In this document: positions 63,757 through 64,000 of the stretch, piece by piece
Position numbering within the stretch: the first letter of the stretch is position 1
Layout of the letters: the number at the start of each line of letters is the position of its first letter
Source: an uncultured Acetatifactor sp.
GTDB taxonomy: Bacteria > Bacillota > Clostridia > Lachnospirales > Lachnospiraceae
DNA length: 64,000 nt
Assembly (NCBI GenBank): GCA_910583845.1
Contig: CAJUAB010000006.1
Coordinates: forward strand, 18,088-82,087
Reading direction: 5' to 3'
Notes under the pieces: generated by a model
Seen by the model: the letters and a program-made list of their open reading frames with translations, nothing else
Database searches by the model: none
Told to the model about the DNA's origin: nothing
Program-made: the position numbers and the translations under genes

Positions 63757-64000
63757 CGCGGTGCGGCGAAGGGAGTTTGCGCTTTAGAGCCATGGCGCAG
63801 CGAACGGGCAAAGTCGCGAAGGCGCACGAGAGCAAATTTCATGAGGGCATTAACGAATGAAATTTGACTCTCAGGGGTGTGCGGCGAAGGGAGTTTGCGC
63901 TTTAGAGCCATCGCGCAGCGAACAGGCAAAGTCGCGAAGGCGCATGAGAGCAAATTTCATGAGGGCATTAACGAATGAAATTTGACTCTCAGGGGTGTGC
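63757..64000 (+). repeat. 118-bp hairpin repeat array, continues past the window
   Basis: Units begin at GTGCGGCGAAGGG at 63761 and 63879, with a third starting at 63997. The inner hairpin (GAGAGCAAATTTCAT against ATGAAATTTGACTCTC) is identical to that of the pheS-pheT array. The outer stem is GCAAA/TTTGC where the other array has GGTAA/TTACC, so both sides changed together. Same strand orientation as the first array. Confidence 0.92.

Overview
The window looks like chromosome from a gut Firmicute of the class Clostridia, most likely family Lachnospiraceae. This rests on protein families rather than a search: a SpoIID/LytB-type envelope protein, an ATP-type PEP carboxykinase, a T-box in front of pheS, a clostridial-type 6S RNA, a second EF-G-like GTPase, a cysteine-rich chorion-like small protein, an indolepyruvate oxidoreductase/phenylacetate-CoA ligase set, and BspA-type surface repeats. 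GC is a little above 50 %. Shine-Dalgarno sites are strong (AGGAGG), and many promoters fit TTGACA-N17-TATAAT closely. There is no prophage, plasmid gene or recombinase.

Layout. 0-7.1 kb: an Xaa-Pro aminopeptidase (cut by the window edge), pckA, 6S RNA, a SpoIID-domain protein and a YihY-type membrane protein. 7.1-14.2 kb: Phe T-box, pheS, a hairpin-repeat array, pheT, M18 aminopeptidase, queA. 14.2-20.7 kb: an AAA/PD-(D/E)XK protein, a PilZ protein, then a minus-strand run of RNA ligase, HD-Pnk and tyrA, ending at a structured non-coding stretch. 20.7-29.5 kb: EF-G-like GTPase, leuS, two small minus-strand proteins, a Cys-rich protein and a large lipoprotein. 29.5-40.1 kb: repeat element A, leuB, an ADP-ribosylglycohydrolase, ilvD, ilvB, an L,D-transpeptidase, serC and serA. 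40.1-46.2 kb: repeat element B, a large surface protein, a small hypothetical gene and a DUF1015 gene. 46.4-55.2 kb: glgB, an MscS channel, an SPFH/zinc-ribbon/LRR/membrane cluster, glf and tRNA-Thr(CGU). 55.3-64 kb: iorA-iorB-paaK, an AraC regulator divergent from a sugar ABC transporter (binding protein plus two permeases), and another hairpin-repeat array at the right edge.

The genes give branched-chain amino acid steps (leuB, ilvD, ilvB), serine synthesis (serC, serA and a DUF1015 partner), tyrosine synthesis (tyrA), aryl-acid oxidation (iorAB, paaK), glycogen branching, and an RNA end-healing and sealing pair (HD-Pnk plus ATP-dependent ligase).

The most unusual content is non-coding. 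Two 481-bp intergenic elements (29.5 and 40.4 kb) share the same architecture, but their central 42-bp core lies in opposite orientation between 23-bp inverted repeats, which is the signature of an invertible segment. One of them also carries nine copies of a 35-bp tandem repeat. A separate 113/118-bp hairpin repeat sits between pheS and pheT and at the right edge, with base changes that keep both stems paired. A 57-bp repeat lies in the pheS leader, and a 64-bp repeat lies directly in front of two unrelated start codons.
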